From assembly GCF_022458985.1 (NCBI RefSeq), contig NC_061786.1:21391974-21455973 (forward strand): a stretch of DNA of 64,000 bases, in the 5' to 3' direction. The notes under the pieces are model-generated. The model did not search any database. It worked only from the letters and a program-made list of their open reading frames with translations, and was not told the DNA's origin. Shown here one piece after another: positions 51,901-62,269 of this stretch. The translations under genes were made by a program, and so were the position numbers. Origin of the DNA: Mugil cephalus. Taxonomy: Eukaryota; Chordata; Actinopteri; Mugiliformes; Mugilidae. Numbering within the stretch: the first letter of the stretch is position 1; every line of letters starts with the position of its first letter.

Positions 51901-54900
51901 TTTTTTTTTCAAGCCTGTGGTCTGAGGCCGTGTTTAGCATACAGACAATGCTGCCCATACAAGGCTCCATGAATGCTGGTAAAAAAAAAAAAAAAAAAAA
52001 GCAGCTTTCTGTGGCAGGGTTGTGCCAAAATGGAGTCCCGGCTAGCCAAAACCAACACGAGAAGGGGGTGCGGGGGGGGGCAGAACCAGATCATGGAGTG
52101 CTATTGTTGCTGAGAATATTTGTCTGCGTCTTTACCTGATGTTTGTCTAAATGTTTGCAAAATCCTGATTAAATACGGCTTTTGACTGTAAACTTACATC
52201 TCTTCATTTGTGCAAAACCTCCTGAGCTAAAACAAACGAGTGAGTTTCTTTCGTGCCTCTGACCTTTGAGCTGATCTTTAGACCTTGTTGTGAGCCATTT
52301 TTTTTTTTTTATTATTTTCTAGGTCAGTTTCTAGAAAGTTGAGCCTGTTGAGTCGGTGTAACCATAAAATAAATGTCACCACGTCAATCAGGTTAAACCT
52401 TTGATAATCTGTCCAATTAGCTCCTAATATTCCATGTAAACACTTGGTTCTGTCTCCTAGTTGCGATACATCTGTTCTTTCTGTCATGTTATATATATAT
52501 AAAAAAAGCTAAACAAAGACTTTTTAGATGTTTCTTCTTGGAGACGTTTCACCAAACATCCATCCTTCTTCATGGAGTCCTCTAATTACAGGCAGGTATC
52601 CGGGCGTTAAAGGAGTTGGTACCACAACTTCCCACTATTCTTTTGGAATTCAAGAAACATTCAGCTTATTTGTATTTTTTTTTTTTGATGTGGACTCCTT
52701 CATTGGAAATAAATTTAACGTTCTATCGTGATACTGATTGTGAAGTTTGTCTGTAACGGTGAATGAGTGGAGTTGGACCTGGAGACAAATCTTCAGCACC
52801 ATTGTAAAAATATATATATATATAATTTATAGGGTTAGAAGGTTTGGTTATAGCTCAGTTACAGACTGAAAGTCTCTGACTTTGTTTAACTTTCGCTCCT
52901 AAACGCTGAAGTTTGCCGATAAAAGCCTCTTTCTTCATGCTTCTTCCTTTGACGTGAAGATTCCCGGAGACACAGGACCAGCGTGGGATGATGACTGATC
53001 TAAGTGGGATCAATCTGTTTTTTTAGGTCCCGAGACAGTTGCTTGTTTTTTTTTTTTTTTTGGTGCTGAATAAACGCCTTGTCCACGGCACACGGACCTA
53101 CGTCAGAGAGCTTACACTGGCTCTATGTCCCAACATCAACTCTGAACCCGCCGACTGTTCCGCTGCGACTAATGTGGAACTCGTCCCGACCGATGACTGA
53201 GTTTCCTGCTCGTCTTTGATTTTATTCAGATGCTTCGTGAAAAGCGGAGGATCCAAACCCCCGGCTCCCAGGACCCGATTAGGAAACAAACATTGTGTTC
53301 CTCACTCTGAGGTTAATTTCATTTCTCAACTTAGTAGTTTTTTTTTTATAGTTGATTAGTTGACGGCCGCGTTATTGAGAATTCAACTTGGTGAATAATT
53401 AACCCGTTAAAGGCAGCTACTGATATGTTTTTTTATTTTGGGAAGCAGCAACAATTCAGCAGCCGTGTTTGAGAACTACACAAAGAACCCAGATCGTTTA
53501 ATAGCTTGTGTTGTTATCACCTGTTTGTTCATTTAGAGGCTGCTGCGACCAAACCCAACCCAACCCAACCCGACCTATCACCGTCCGGCTCCTCAGCGCC
53601 GCCGCTTATCACAGATCTCCACCTGATTCATTATGTTTAATTAAGTCGAGAGGTCAATAGGCTGCAGTCCACTGTAAACACCATCGTCACAAAGCAACGG
53701 CCCGGTTTGTAACTCAGCTGCTGCCTGTGGACGTTCCCAGTCGTCCACCTGAAAGAAGAAGCAGGTGAAGAACGACGAACAAAGAAAATCCTGGTTCTGA
53801 AAAATCCTCGTCGAAACCTGTTGATATCACCTAAAGCCTCATCTGCATACAAAACAGTCGTTGGCTTGTTTTCTGTCTCTTTGTAGCCGATGGTTGGTCT
53901 CCGGTGGATGTTCCGGGCTCTGGTTGCCTAGGTAACCCCCTCGTATGCGCCGATCAGCCACAACATTACGAACGTTAGACGTTTAAAGCATCTCGTGACG
54001 GTTCAGCGTTCTGCTGGGAAACGTTTCTTCGTGTGGATGTTACTTAGACACGTAGCGTCCACCCAGACCGGGCCAGGCCAGGCCAGGCCAGACCAGACCG
54101 GGCCAGGCCAGGCCAGGCCAGACCAGACCCCCCCCACACACCCTATAGCAATGACACTCCTTCATGGCAGCATCCATCCCCAGCAGGATGAACAAAAACA
54201 CTTCAGGAACAGCACGACGTGTTGACCTGGCCTCCACTAATAACAACTTGTTGCCAGACGCCAAAGAACAACTCTGTTGTTTTGCGTCACACGTCAGATA
54301 AACGTTACCGGATGCTCACATTGGTCATTTTCTCAAAGTTTAGACAAGTTACATAAGTGCCGCTTTGCTTTCCAGCCTCTTCCCGTGTGTGTTTGTGTGT
54401 GTGCGTGAATGAACTAAAATAAAATATTTGTCACCGTTCCACGTGTTGGACATCATGTGGAAATTGAGATGCAACTAAACTTCCTCTTCATGGCGCTTGC
54501 AGTCGGTCGGGAAGTCCGACCGTGTGCGTTTATTTACTGACCCTGGTTAATTCCCCTTTTTTTTTTTTTTTTTTATCCAAGAACAAAACATCCTGGATAA
54601 ATTGTTTCACACCAGCAGAAACTACAGTTATTCCACTCCTGACACTGTACTTGAGGTCAGCGGTTTAACGTTGGTTAAACTGTGGTTCTGCTGATTTTAC
54701 TTTCTTTTTAGTGCGTTTTTTAGTAATTTAGTTGTCTCGTCCAGCCTTGTGCAGCCTGAACGCTGGTCCATTAGGCCCTCGCTAGGAGTTGTTTGAAGGC
54801 TGACCTTACTTCACCAAAGGCCCCACCGAGCAGCCGTCTGTGGACACTAATGGTCCCCACTGGTGCACCACTGATTTATTCCTCTTTTTTCCCCTCAGCC

Positions 54901-57900
54901 CACTGACGCAGAAGTTATTTCACCCAGTGTCATAGTCAAAATTGAGGAAGTGTCGCAGGTAAACTGGGTGGATTTGGTTGCAAAAAAAAACTCAAAAAAA
55001 GGGAACTGAGCTAACACTTCAAAAAAATATATCAACACACAACAAATCATGTGACGGGGCAGATATGTGATGCACAGTCTCTCCTGATGACCCGTTATTA
55101 TTTGCCAGACGATGTAATTGACTCACGGTTTGGTTCGCTTTAGGTTCTGGGCACGTAGCCCCGCCAACGGCAAGATTTGTCACCGGCAACGTTTTTTGGC
55201 ACGGTGGCATCAATAAGGGGAAGACGGCGGCTTCTAAAACGTCCTGATGGATTCCAGCCCCGGCTCCTCGCGGGTCATCACTCAGGACGTTTTAGCGTCG
55301 CCGGATCCTGCGAGTCAATCTCGGGCCTGAATCTCTAAGCAGCTCCAGTAGCGCCGCTATAAAAACCTCGGCACCTGGAGGGAAATGACTTTGTTGCCGG
55401 GGTGAACTTCTTTTCTGCTAACATGTGCAAAAAAAAAAAAAAAACGTATGAAATCATCAAATCGCGGCTTCCACAGTATGAAGATGTAACGTAATAAAAG
55501 CGAAGCTGCTCCGCTCAGATATCCCGTAATTGATTTAAAATCTCATATCGGCCTTTTTTTTTTTTTTTTTTTTTTTTTTTCATACGTCTGCCCAGACGCT
55601 GTGAGGGCAGAGGGAAACATTCTGCCAGTGTAGCATCTCCTCTCTGTCTGAGCACGCTCTGAACAGGATTGTTGTCGCCTCTGAATGTGGAATCATGTTT
55701 GCTTTGCTCTCAGGCTGCACCACTTGGCTCTGCTGCAGCTTCACCGTGGGCCTGGATTTTAGAGATTTGCACCGTTAGCAAGACGAGAAGACACCTTCCT
55801 GTTGATTGTTTGTTTGTTTCTTTTGTTTGTTTGTTTCTTTTAAAACAACATCTCGGCATCAGACTTTAGTCATCCTCTAGGGAGATTGCTCAATAGCTCA
55901 GTTGCGCATTAAAAACACTCACTGGTGAAAAACAAAATAAGTGAAGATGGTTAAATAAAATAAATAAAATAAAAAAAATAAATAAAAATGAAAAAAAAAT
56001 TATGATAAATTATAGGTAGAAATGTAGTCAAATAAAATGATATAAATAAAAATGTTGTAAAATAAAATATAAATACAAATGTAATAAAATAAAATGGTTA
56101 TAAAATAAATGAAAAAAACACATAGACTTAAAAAAGTTAAAAGGATAAAAAGGTAAAAAAAAACTGTAGTAAAATAAAAATAAAACACACATGTATATAA
56201 TAAAATATAAGTAAAAATGTAGTGAATTAAAATAAATTAATATAAAATAAATACAATTATACAAATGTATTAAATTAAATGGTATAAGTAAAAATTTAAA
56301 AAAAATAAATAAAAAAATGCAAAAATGCAATTTTCCACTTTAAACAATTGAACCAGAAGGAAATATATATTATATACACAGGAAGGATTAATAACTTATT
56401 TATCCCAAGCAATAATGTGCATTAACATTAATAACATGGCGTTATCTGTTATAGAAAGGTGAGATGCTCGACAGCTGCTCTTCTTTACCTTTGTTCAAAT
56501 CTTTCAGGAAAGTAATGATTTCTAAACGTGACATGTTTAAGTACACGACCCCCAATTTACCTTTAAACCGACTGTTCATTTTCTGATATAAGGCTTTGAA
56601 ACACAGCTGGGGATTTTTAGTTAACGGGGGGCAGCTCTGGTTCTACTTCAGTTCCCATTTTGCCCCCCATGTCTGATTCAGGTGCAGATATCTGCCTCTG
56701 AATTTCCCTGCGTGTGCGCTGCCTGTACAAAGACAGGAATGTTTCAGTTGATAAGCTCTTTTTTTTTTTTTTTTTTTTTTTTATTGCTGTGTGGTTGTAA
56801 ACGAGGCAATAAAAAAAAAAAAACTATAAAACCAGAGTCCAGACGTTTTTTTTTGAGCGAGAAAATTCTAATAACCCAACGGTTTCTCAGGGTTCAGGAG
56901 GTTTGTTGCTCAGGATCCCAAAAGTCCCTTTTACAAATATGTGCAAAACAAAAAAAAAAACAACTCCTCAGGTGATTGCACAAACCTTATCTCCATCTAA
57001 TCAGATCAGGGAAGCAGAGCGGGATGGGACCAAAGAGGAAGACACAACAATCCTTTACAGAAGAGCTTTGGAGCTCGGTGTTAGATAATTCTGGGCGCCT
57101 TTGTGAGGAAAACTCACAGCATATAGAGAGGATCTGTTAATGTTCACACCTACAGCATCAGACATAAACAGATACCTGAAAGCTTCATCTAATGCATCTC
57201 ACTAGAATCCAGCTGCATCACAGGGGAAACGTTTCTGTTAGTGCTGCTCAGAGACGAGCACCTGAATGCATCTTAACTTCCAGACTCGCACACAGTGTGC
57301 GATCGAGATCTCGTCTAATTGTTGTGACTTTACTTTCGGTTGCAGCTTTTTTTTTTTTTTGCTTGGACGGTGAAGCGTCTGTTTGATCAAATTGCAAAAA
57401 AGGCGGCTGGTTTTATTATCCGTCTCAGAGATCTGTGCCCTCTTAAGTGGAAGGGAATGAAATTTTATTGAATGGCGTGTGTGCAGCTGCAAAGAATCTT
57501 TTCTTTCTAGGGAATGTCTGCTTGTACACATCTTCTTATTCCATTTAATTTGACTTGAAGTGCGTATATATATATATATAGATGCATATGTGCACGCTAC
57601 TCGGGATAAAACACAGAGCACGTTGTCAACAGTTTTCAGTGGAGCACACGAGGTCTTGAAATCATCCAGAGTAGCCGGGAAATTCTCTTTTTAGTTTTTG
57701 ATTGTAGCTGCTAATAATATGTTATAAAATTGGATCATGTGTTTTTGGGGTCTTCCAACTGGATGTTTTGAATAGTAGTAGTAGTAGAGGACGTACGGGG
57801 CCGTGGTGGAACATTTCGCCCTCTGAGACGGCTGTTTGTCTCTTCGCTTTGGCCTTGGTGGGCTGACGATCCCTGCAGGCTCTGGCCATATTAGCACTAC

Positions 57901-60185
57901 GAGCTCTTTAATTACAGAGTTAGTGCCCTCGCTGGCTAACCTCTGATTCGCACCGTTTTAAAAAAAGAAAACTCTTGGTTGGACTAGACTTCCCTTCGCA
58001 GATACACTGACGATTCCACCCCCGGGCTGCGGAGATAGCACGGGAACATTTTTGCTTTCCGTCGTCATGCGTTTGGCCGAGGGCGAAGTTAACTTAACGA
58101 CGCCCTCGGCCTTGGACCTCGAAGCCTCCGCCGGCCAAACACAGCTGAGACCGTTTGGCCTCTGCACCAACGCGAGCGCAGTTAACGACAAGTTGTTGCA
58201 CACTCGCTGTTGCCTGGAGACGAGTGAAACTACGTTGTGCAACACAAACCGCAGGGATCTCCCCGCCGCCGCGGGCTCCCGGCGTGGAGGGCGGCCCGTG
58301 TCGGAGCGTCTCCTCTGCAGACTGTTTTGGAACAAGGCCGTTACTGGGTGTGTTGGCAGAGCGGTTGCACCCTGAGACCTTCATCAGTAATGATACAATC
58401 TCTGACTGCATCTAAGTGTCCCCCTGTGTAATTCAGCTCCCTGCTGCTGCTGCTGCTGCTGCTGTGTCATCAAGCCCGAATTGATCGGGCAATAACAGGC
58501 CCGGGTGGCGTACAGTACCATTAGAGCGCGTCACGGCGCAGGCCTTGGATAATAATTTGCTGTGAGGCGTAATCATTCTCAGCCCGTTTTACCGTCCCGT
58601 TTGTTGCTTTCCCTTCGACCTCTCTGGAGCAGAAGTTAGCGTTTACCTGTCTGTCTGTAACGACTGGCTCTTGTGTAACGAGTATAATCACGTCTTCCTT
58701 AACGGCATTAAAGCTGATTACATAGATTACTACTACGCAGGCCTATACTCTGCAGCGCTGCAGTCGAGTCAATGAAAACACTGCTTAACAAACTGCGATG
58801 ATATAATAGTGTTTTAAAGCGTGCACCACTATCCTAATAATGTGTACGTCTACAAAACAGTTGTGACTCATCAGAGACATGAATGTTGTTAGTCGGGAGC
58901 GTTTGGGTCCCGACTAACAGGTTGATCGGTTTGGGACCTAGTGAGCAAAAATGTCATTCACTTTATTCACCGTCAGTGGTTTTAATGTTGTGGCTGGTCG
59001 GTGTAAGTTAGACAAAGAACTTCCTCGGCGCACTGTGACGTCTGACTTCTGCTTTCTTTCTTTATCTGCATGTCCGTGCAGCTGAAGTGCATCAGTCAGC
59101 TTCATCCTTGCATATCAACAATCTAAAAACCAAACTAAAAATAACCGACCGCCTTTGTTTGCCTTTGCTTTAGTTCTCTTGGTTTTTATTTGCCGAGTTC
59201 TTTTTAAACTCTGCGCCTCCGTTCGAGTGGAGCTTAGTGGACTTAGGGGCGTTCACAGCATCGAGAGTCTCTTTGAGAGCATCTGCAGACGTTCGAACCA
59301 GTCTCCAGACGTCATTGTGAAGGATTTCTTTTCTAGGTCATGTAGGACTGTTTCCAAAAATGATAAGAGGAGTGGTGTAAACCTTTAATAGTCTGTTCAA
59401 TAGGACAATATTAACCCCTGACAACCATCCAAACACTTCTCTGACTGGAATAAATCTGTTCTTTCTCTTCACATCTCATGACATAAGTCGGACATATGGG
59501 TTTCCCAGCAGAACATCGGTGCAAATGTTTTCCGCTTCCCCTGTCTGTGGTCGTAATGTTGTGGCTGATCAGGCAGTAACTGCTTAATTTTTATGTTTCC
59601 TGTCTACAAATATTTTCGGCACTAAATAGATTTTTTTCTTCTTCAGTAATTTAATTACAAGCCTGCAGTCATGCTGGAATCTGTGTGACGCAGTTCAGTG
59701 CTTCTGCACAGCTGGGCCTCGCAGCTAAATGGTAATTAGCATGCTAACAATGCTAACGTGCTGAGCGGCGGCTTAAATGATTTCTCTTACTTGTTTTGGA
59801 GGCCTAGTCAATGTTAGGTCACAATGTTAAGCCTGATTGGTTTATGTGCTGTAATTTAGATTATTGCGATTTTTTTTCCCCGATACTAATTCATAAGTCA
59901 GATACTTATTATTTTTTTGAGTTTTCTGTGAGTTTTTTTGCTGCTGCTGTTGTGGAGTGGGCGTAGAGAGTCACCGGTGCCATCAGTTGTACTTTTTGTT
60001 TAATCTCACACCTGCTGCATCACCGTCACGCTCGGATTCGAAAAAAAAGAAAAGTCCCATCTTCATTCGTAACCTTGAGCTTCTCTCTTCGTTCCTTTCA
60101 GGCTCACAGGACCCTCTGGTTTCCTGACTGATGGTCCCGGGAACTACAAGTACAAGACCAAATGTACTTGGCTCATCGAAGGACA
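47860..60185 (+). CDS. atrn: atrn (attractin), first two coding exons (partial, 5' end)
   Basis: Exons 47860..48110 and 60102..60185, joined by a GT-AG intron of 12 kb splitting an Arg codon; exon 2 ends CA|gtaagt and the gene runs past the window. Attractin is a large type I membrane glycoprotein with CUB, EGF, kelch, PSI and C-type lectin parts, involved in melanocortin signalling, myelination and E3-ligase complexes. Exon 1 gives a basic start, an Arg-Gly repeat (residues 14-21), a signal peptide core LLMLTTALLLSVLGLL, cleavage probably near TEA, and an EGF-like module with cysteines 49, 53, 58, 65, 67 and 76. QHCGGRFR and LTGPSGFLTDGPGNYKYKTK start the CUB domain. The LTGxSGF and DGPGNYKYK wording favours ATRN over its paralogue ATRNL1. 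Synteny with slc4a11 in mammals agrees. Confidence 0.92.
47896..47922 (+). repeat. (GGGGCC)n repeat in atrn coding exon 1
   Basis: About four GGGGCC units, in frame as CGG GGC repeats giving (Arg-Gly)4 directly before the signal peptide core. Confidence 0.9.
48111..49315 (+). other. atrn intron 1, first part
   Basis: No exon. (AAC)n lies at 48882-48907 and (CAG)n at 48911-48946. The remainder is unremarkable. Confidence 0.6.
48882..48946. repeat. (AAC)n and (CAG)n compound microsatellite
   Basis: About eight AAC units directly followed by about eleven CAG units with one CAA interruption. Confidence 0.93.
49316..49495 (+). mobile_element. Non-autonomous Tc1-derived relic with internal minisatellite
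   Basis: Order of parts: (GGTCT)n with (GTAGGT)n, then CTACATGTCTGAGTAACGTC, then a (GAAT)n tract, then TTTCCCAGCAGAACA, then CACTTCTCCTGTCAGTGG, and ending TTAATGTTGTGGCTGATCAG. From memory of a common fish Tc1 family, these words are transposase-gene and terminal-repeat pieces in the right order, with the middle missing. The copy at 53947-54130 is the same arrangement reversed. Confidence 0.55.
49462..49950 (+). repeat. Dispersed repeat of about 490 bp, copy 1
   Basis: Aligns by eye along its length with 58972-59480. Shared words in order are CAGTGGTTTTAATGTTGTGGC, GACTTCTGCTTTCTTT, GCATCAGTCAG, GTTCACAGCATCGAGA, TCTCTTTGAGAGCA, TTTCTAGGTCATGT, AAATGATAAGAGGAGT and AAACACTTCTCTGAC. No coding frame. 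The family is not known to me. Confidence 0.7.
50286..50600 (+). repeat. tRNA-derived SINE relic
   Basis: GGCGGTTCGATTCCCC at about 50333 is a Pol III B box of a tRNA-like head. The tail words GTGTGAGCGGATGAATAATGC and GTAAGCGCTTCGAGCGGC resemble the AAGCGCTTTGAG ending common to teleost SINEs. The A box is degenerate, so it is likely inactive. Confidence 0.5.
50740..50900. repeat. Dispersed repeat relic with palindromic GTATCGCGATAC
   Basis: Two GTATCGCGATAC-type palindromes within 25 bp, and shared word order with 43500-43600. Confidence 0.5.
51690..51870. other. GC-rich, possibly conserved non-coding block
   Basis: Non-repetitive block with AAGATGGCGG-like (GATGGCGGC), TTATCAG and GCTAATTATC words in atrn intron 1. 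It stands out from the AT-rich, repeat-filled surroundings. Confidence 0.25.
52370..52495 (+). repeat. Dispersed repeat of about 490 bp, partial copy 3
   Basis: TAAACCTTTGATAATCTGTC, CCATGTAAACACTT and ATCTGTTCTTTCT follow the order found near the right ends of copies 1 and 2. Only the last quarter is present. Confidence 0.5.
53922..53937. promoter_or_regulatory. Full RFX X-box
   Basis: GGTTGCCTAGGTAACC contains both half-sites of the X-box consensus GTNRCC-N(0-3)-RGYAAC and is nearly palindromic. It is the only complete X-box seen in the window, in atrn intron 1. Confidence 0.5.
53947..54130 (-). mobile_element. Non-autonomous Tc1-derived relic, inverted copy
   Basis: Reverse-oriented counterpart of 49316-49495: GATCAGCCACAACATTA, GTTCTGCTGGGAAACG, GTGTGGATGTTACTTAGACA CGTAG, then a CCAGGCCAGACC tandem block (two 30-bp units at about 54068-54128). 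Further transposase-like words (AGCAGGATGAAC, CAGGAACAGC, GTGTTGACCTGGCCTCC) run to about 54240. Confidence 0.55.
54131..54896 (+). other. atrn intron 1, mid part
   Basis: Continuation of decayed repeat DNA to about 54250, then AT-rich sequence with a T tract near 54557-54574. No exon. Confidence 0.5.
55210..55400. other. GC-rich, possibly conserved non-coding block
   Basis: Non-repetitive GC-rich stretch in atrn intron 1, including CTATAAAAACC near 55357. It may be regulatory; alignment would be needed to tell. Confidence 0.25.
55938..56330. repeat. A/T-rich degenerate tandem array
   Basis: About 390 bp made almost only of TAAAATAAA, AAATAAAT and ATAAAAATGTA words with loose 30-60 bp periodicity. 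Minus-strand open frames over it are Phe/Tyr/Ile-rich artefacts. Confidence 0.8.
57870..58230. promoter_or_regulatory. Structured, possibly conserved block in atrn intron 1
   Basis: Includes a perfect 11-bp inverted repeat (GGCCGAGGGCG at 58075-58085, CGCCCTCGGCC at 58101-58111) around a loop with GTTAAC, nested with TTTGGCC/GGCCAAA, and a GTTGCCTGGAGAC half-X-box-like word at about 58210. Confidence 0.35.
58441..58464. repeat. (CTG)8 trinucleotide repeat
   Basis: Eight pure CTG units in atrn intron 1. Confidence 0.95.
58465..58650. other. Non-repetitive block after the (CTG)8
   Basis: Contains the palindrome-flanked CCCGAATTGATCGGGC and several TAAT words (GATAATAATTTGC, GTAATCATT) in a GC-rich setting, as seen in conserved developmental enhancers. 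Conservation not testable here. Confidence 0.25.
58972..59480 (+). repeat. Dispersed repeat of about 490 bp, copy 2
   Basis: Counterpart of 49462-49950 in the same orientation, diverged by substitutions and small indels (roughly one difference per six bases by eye). Neither copy has clear inverted ends or target duplications. Confidence 0.7.
59500..59572 (+). mobile_element. Tc1-derived terminal fragment
   Basis: TTTCCCAGCAGAACATCGGT to CTTCCCCTGTCTGTGGTCGT and TAATGTTGTGGCTGATCAGG: the right-hand part of the element at 49316-49495, truncated. Confidence 0.5.
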
Positions 60186-60289
60186 GTAAGTACGAAACAC
60201 ATGGCTCTGATAAGACTGTAACTGAATCCCTTTAACTAATTTATTTCACTTGATTTTGTCCAGTGAACTTCTGGCACGATTCCTCAAAC

Positions 60290-61690
60290 CTAAATCTGAG
60301 CAGCATACTTGAATAAAAGTAAAGATTCTCTTACTAGAAAATGACTTTGGTAAAAGTGAAAGTCATCCATCAGAATGTTACTGAAAGTAGCTGATATTTA
60401 GTGTCAAAATTATAATTATAACTGTTTTGTGTATATACAGATAGCTAGCTAACGGTTAGCTCCCCTACTCCATCTACAGATAGCTAGCTAATGGTTAGCT
60501 CCCCTACTCCATCTACAGATTGCTAGCTAACAGTTAGCTCCCCTACTCCATCTATAGATAGCAAGTTAGCTCCCCTACTCCATCTACAGATAGCAAGTTA
60601 GCTCCCCTACTCCATCTACAGATTGCTAGCTAACAGTTAGCTCCCCTACTCCATCTACAGATAGCTAGCTACTGGTTAGCTCCCCTACTCCATCTGTAGA
60701 CAGCTAGCTAACATATGCTCCCCTACTCCATCTACAGATAGCTAGCTAATGGTTAGCTCCCCTACTCCATCTATAGACAGCTAGCTAACGGTTAGCTCCC
60801 CTACTCCATCTACAGATAGCTAGCTAACGTTAGCTCACCTACTCCATCTACAGATAGCTAGCTAACGGTTAGCTCCCCTACTCCATCTACAGGCTGCTAG
60901 TAGCTCCCCTACTCCATCTTAGACAGCTAGCTAATGGTATGCTCCCCTACTCCATCTACAATGCTACTAACGGTTAGCTCCCCTACTCCATTCGATAGCT
61001 ACTAGTAGCTCCCCTACTCCATCTATAGACAGCTAGCTAACGGTTAGCTCCCCTACTCCATCTACAGATAGCTAGCTAACGGTTAGCTCCCCTACTCCAT
61101 CTACAGATAGCTAGCTAATGGTTAGCTCCCCTACTCCATCTACAGATAGCTAGCTAACAGTTAGCTCCCCTACTCACAGATGTAGCAATTAGCTCCCCAC
61201 CTCATAGCATAGCATTCTACAGATGGCTAACTAACAATTAGCTCCCCTACTTCATCTACAGATAGCTAGCTAAGGTTAGGTACACAGTCCTGTGCTTGGA
61301 GCTGCTCTTGGAACAGTTAGGCTAATCTCATGCCAATCACGATAACGTTGGTAGATAATGTTACCTGAACGTTGTGGCTTGATTGTGTTTCTTGGAATTT
61401 GCTGGAGCTGGAGTAACGTCGACGTCAACAGACTCCATTATTTGCCTCGGTTCAAGCAGGTGGAACGTGGTGTGGACTAGCTAGGTGGGCTAGCTGCACC
61501 GCCAGCTTCCTGTTTGCACTCGCGCCTGACACGATTAACCAATGGTCGACCTTTTGCTTTCTGTGATCCAACATTATTGGCTACCAAAACAAAACAAAAA
61601 GACAAAATAAAAGTGGAAGTCAACAGAAATAGAAATAGTTAAGTACTCAAATCCAAATAAAATGTCTTAAGTACAATAACAAAGTATTAT
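60290..61690. repeat. Old interspersed repeat enclosing the minisatellite
   Basis: The left flank (ACTTGAATAAAAGTAAAG, AGTGAAAGTCATCCATCAGA) and right flank (AGTTAAGTACTCAAATCC, TAAGTACAATAACAAAGTA) are, from memory, the two ends of a repeat very common in percomorph fish. The tandem array would then be an internal expansion. Confidence 0.45.
60437..61275. repeat. Minisatellite, about 22 copies of a 38-41 bp unit
   Basis: The unit is GCTAGCTAACGGTTAGC followed by TCCCCTACTCCATCTACAG. Copies 1-12 and 17-20 are close to consensus; copies 13-16 (about 60890-61020) lack parts of the GCTAGCTA block, and the last two are degenerate. It lies 250 bp after atrn exon 2. Confidence 0.95.
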
Positions 61691-62269
61691 TAATTTCTTA
61701 TTAAAACACAACATTGAAACTGTGGCTGCACGTTTACACGTTACAGATGCTCCTCATGTTTATGCTTTAGTCCTCGACACGCTCGGATCCGTCCTACATC
61801 CAGAAGTTGATGGATGAAAATAAATGGCAGAAGTAGTGGCAGGAAATCCAATACCCGTCCTTTTTATTGTTTGTAGTCAGCACATCCGCAGCGTGCGCCA
61901 TCGATTCAGAGCCATGATTCTTTATTTTATATTTTTTTATTTATTTATATTTTTTGGCTGTGAGCTCGTCCAAACCATAAACTGCCTGATTACATTTACA
62001 TTTTAGGCTTTTAGCCAATGCATCATTCAGGAGGGATTAACCATGAGATCACACGTATGTTTGAACTTCTGAGCCCTTCCTGGTCGTGGACGGCCTCTCT
62101 AGTCACCGGGACACTAATGGGACATTAATATGCCTCAGCTCATTCATAACTTCATGTTAATACTAGACAGGTAGGGAGGTAGATACCAGATACTGCAATC
62201 AATATGCTTAATGTGGACAAAGTCCTACATGGATCAAACACGTGATTTATAAAAGTTACATTAACATAC
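61691..62269 (+). other. atrn intron 2, spacer
   Basis: AT-rich spacer between the minisatellite repeat and the LINE fragment; nothing recognised. Confidence 0.5.

Noticed and set aside
53553..53573. CCAACCCAACCCAACCC run, telomere-like
   Set aside because: The unit is five bases (AACCC), not the vertebrate CCCTAA, and only about four units are present.
55938..56330. Phe/Tyr/Ile-rich minus-strand frames resembling membrane proteins
   Set aside because: They are translations of an A/T-rich degenerate tandem array.
60437..61275. Regular repeats resembling a CRISPR array
   Set aside because: There are no unique spacers: the whole 38-41 bp unit repeats, in a vertebrate intron, so it is a minisatellite.
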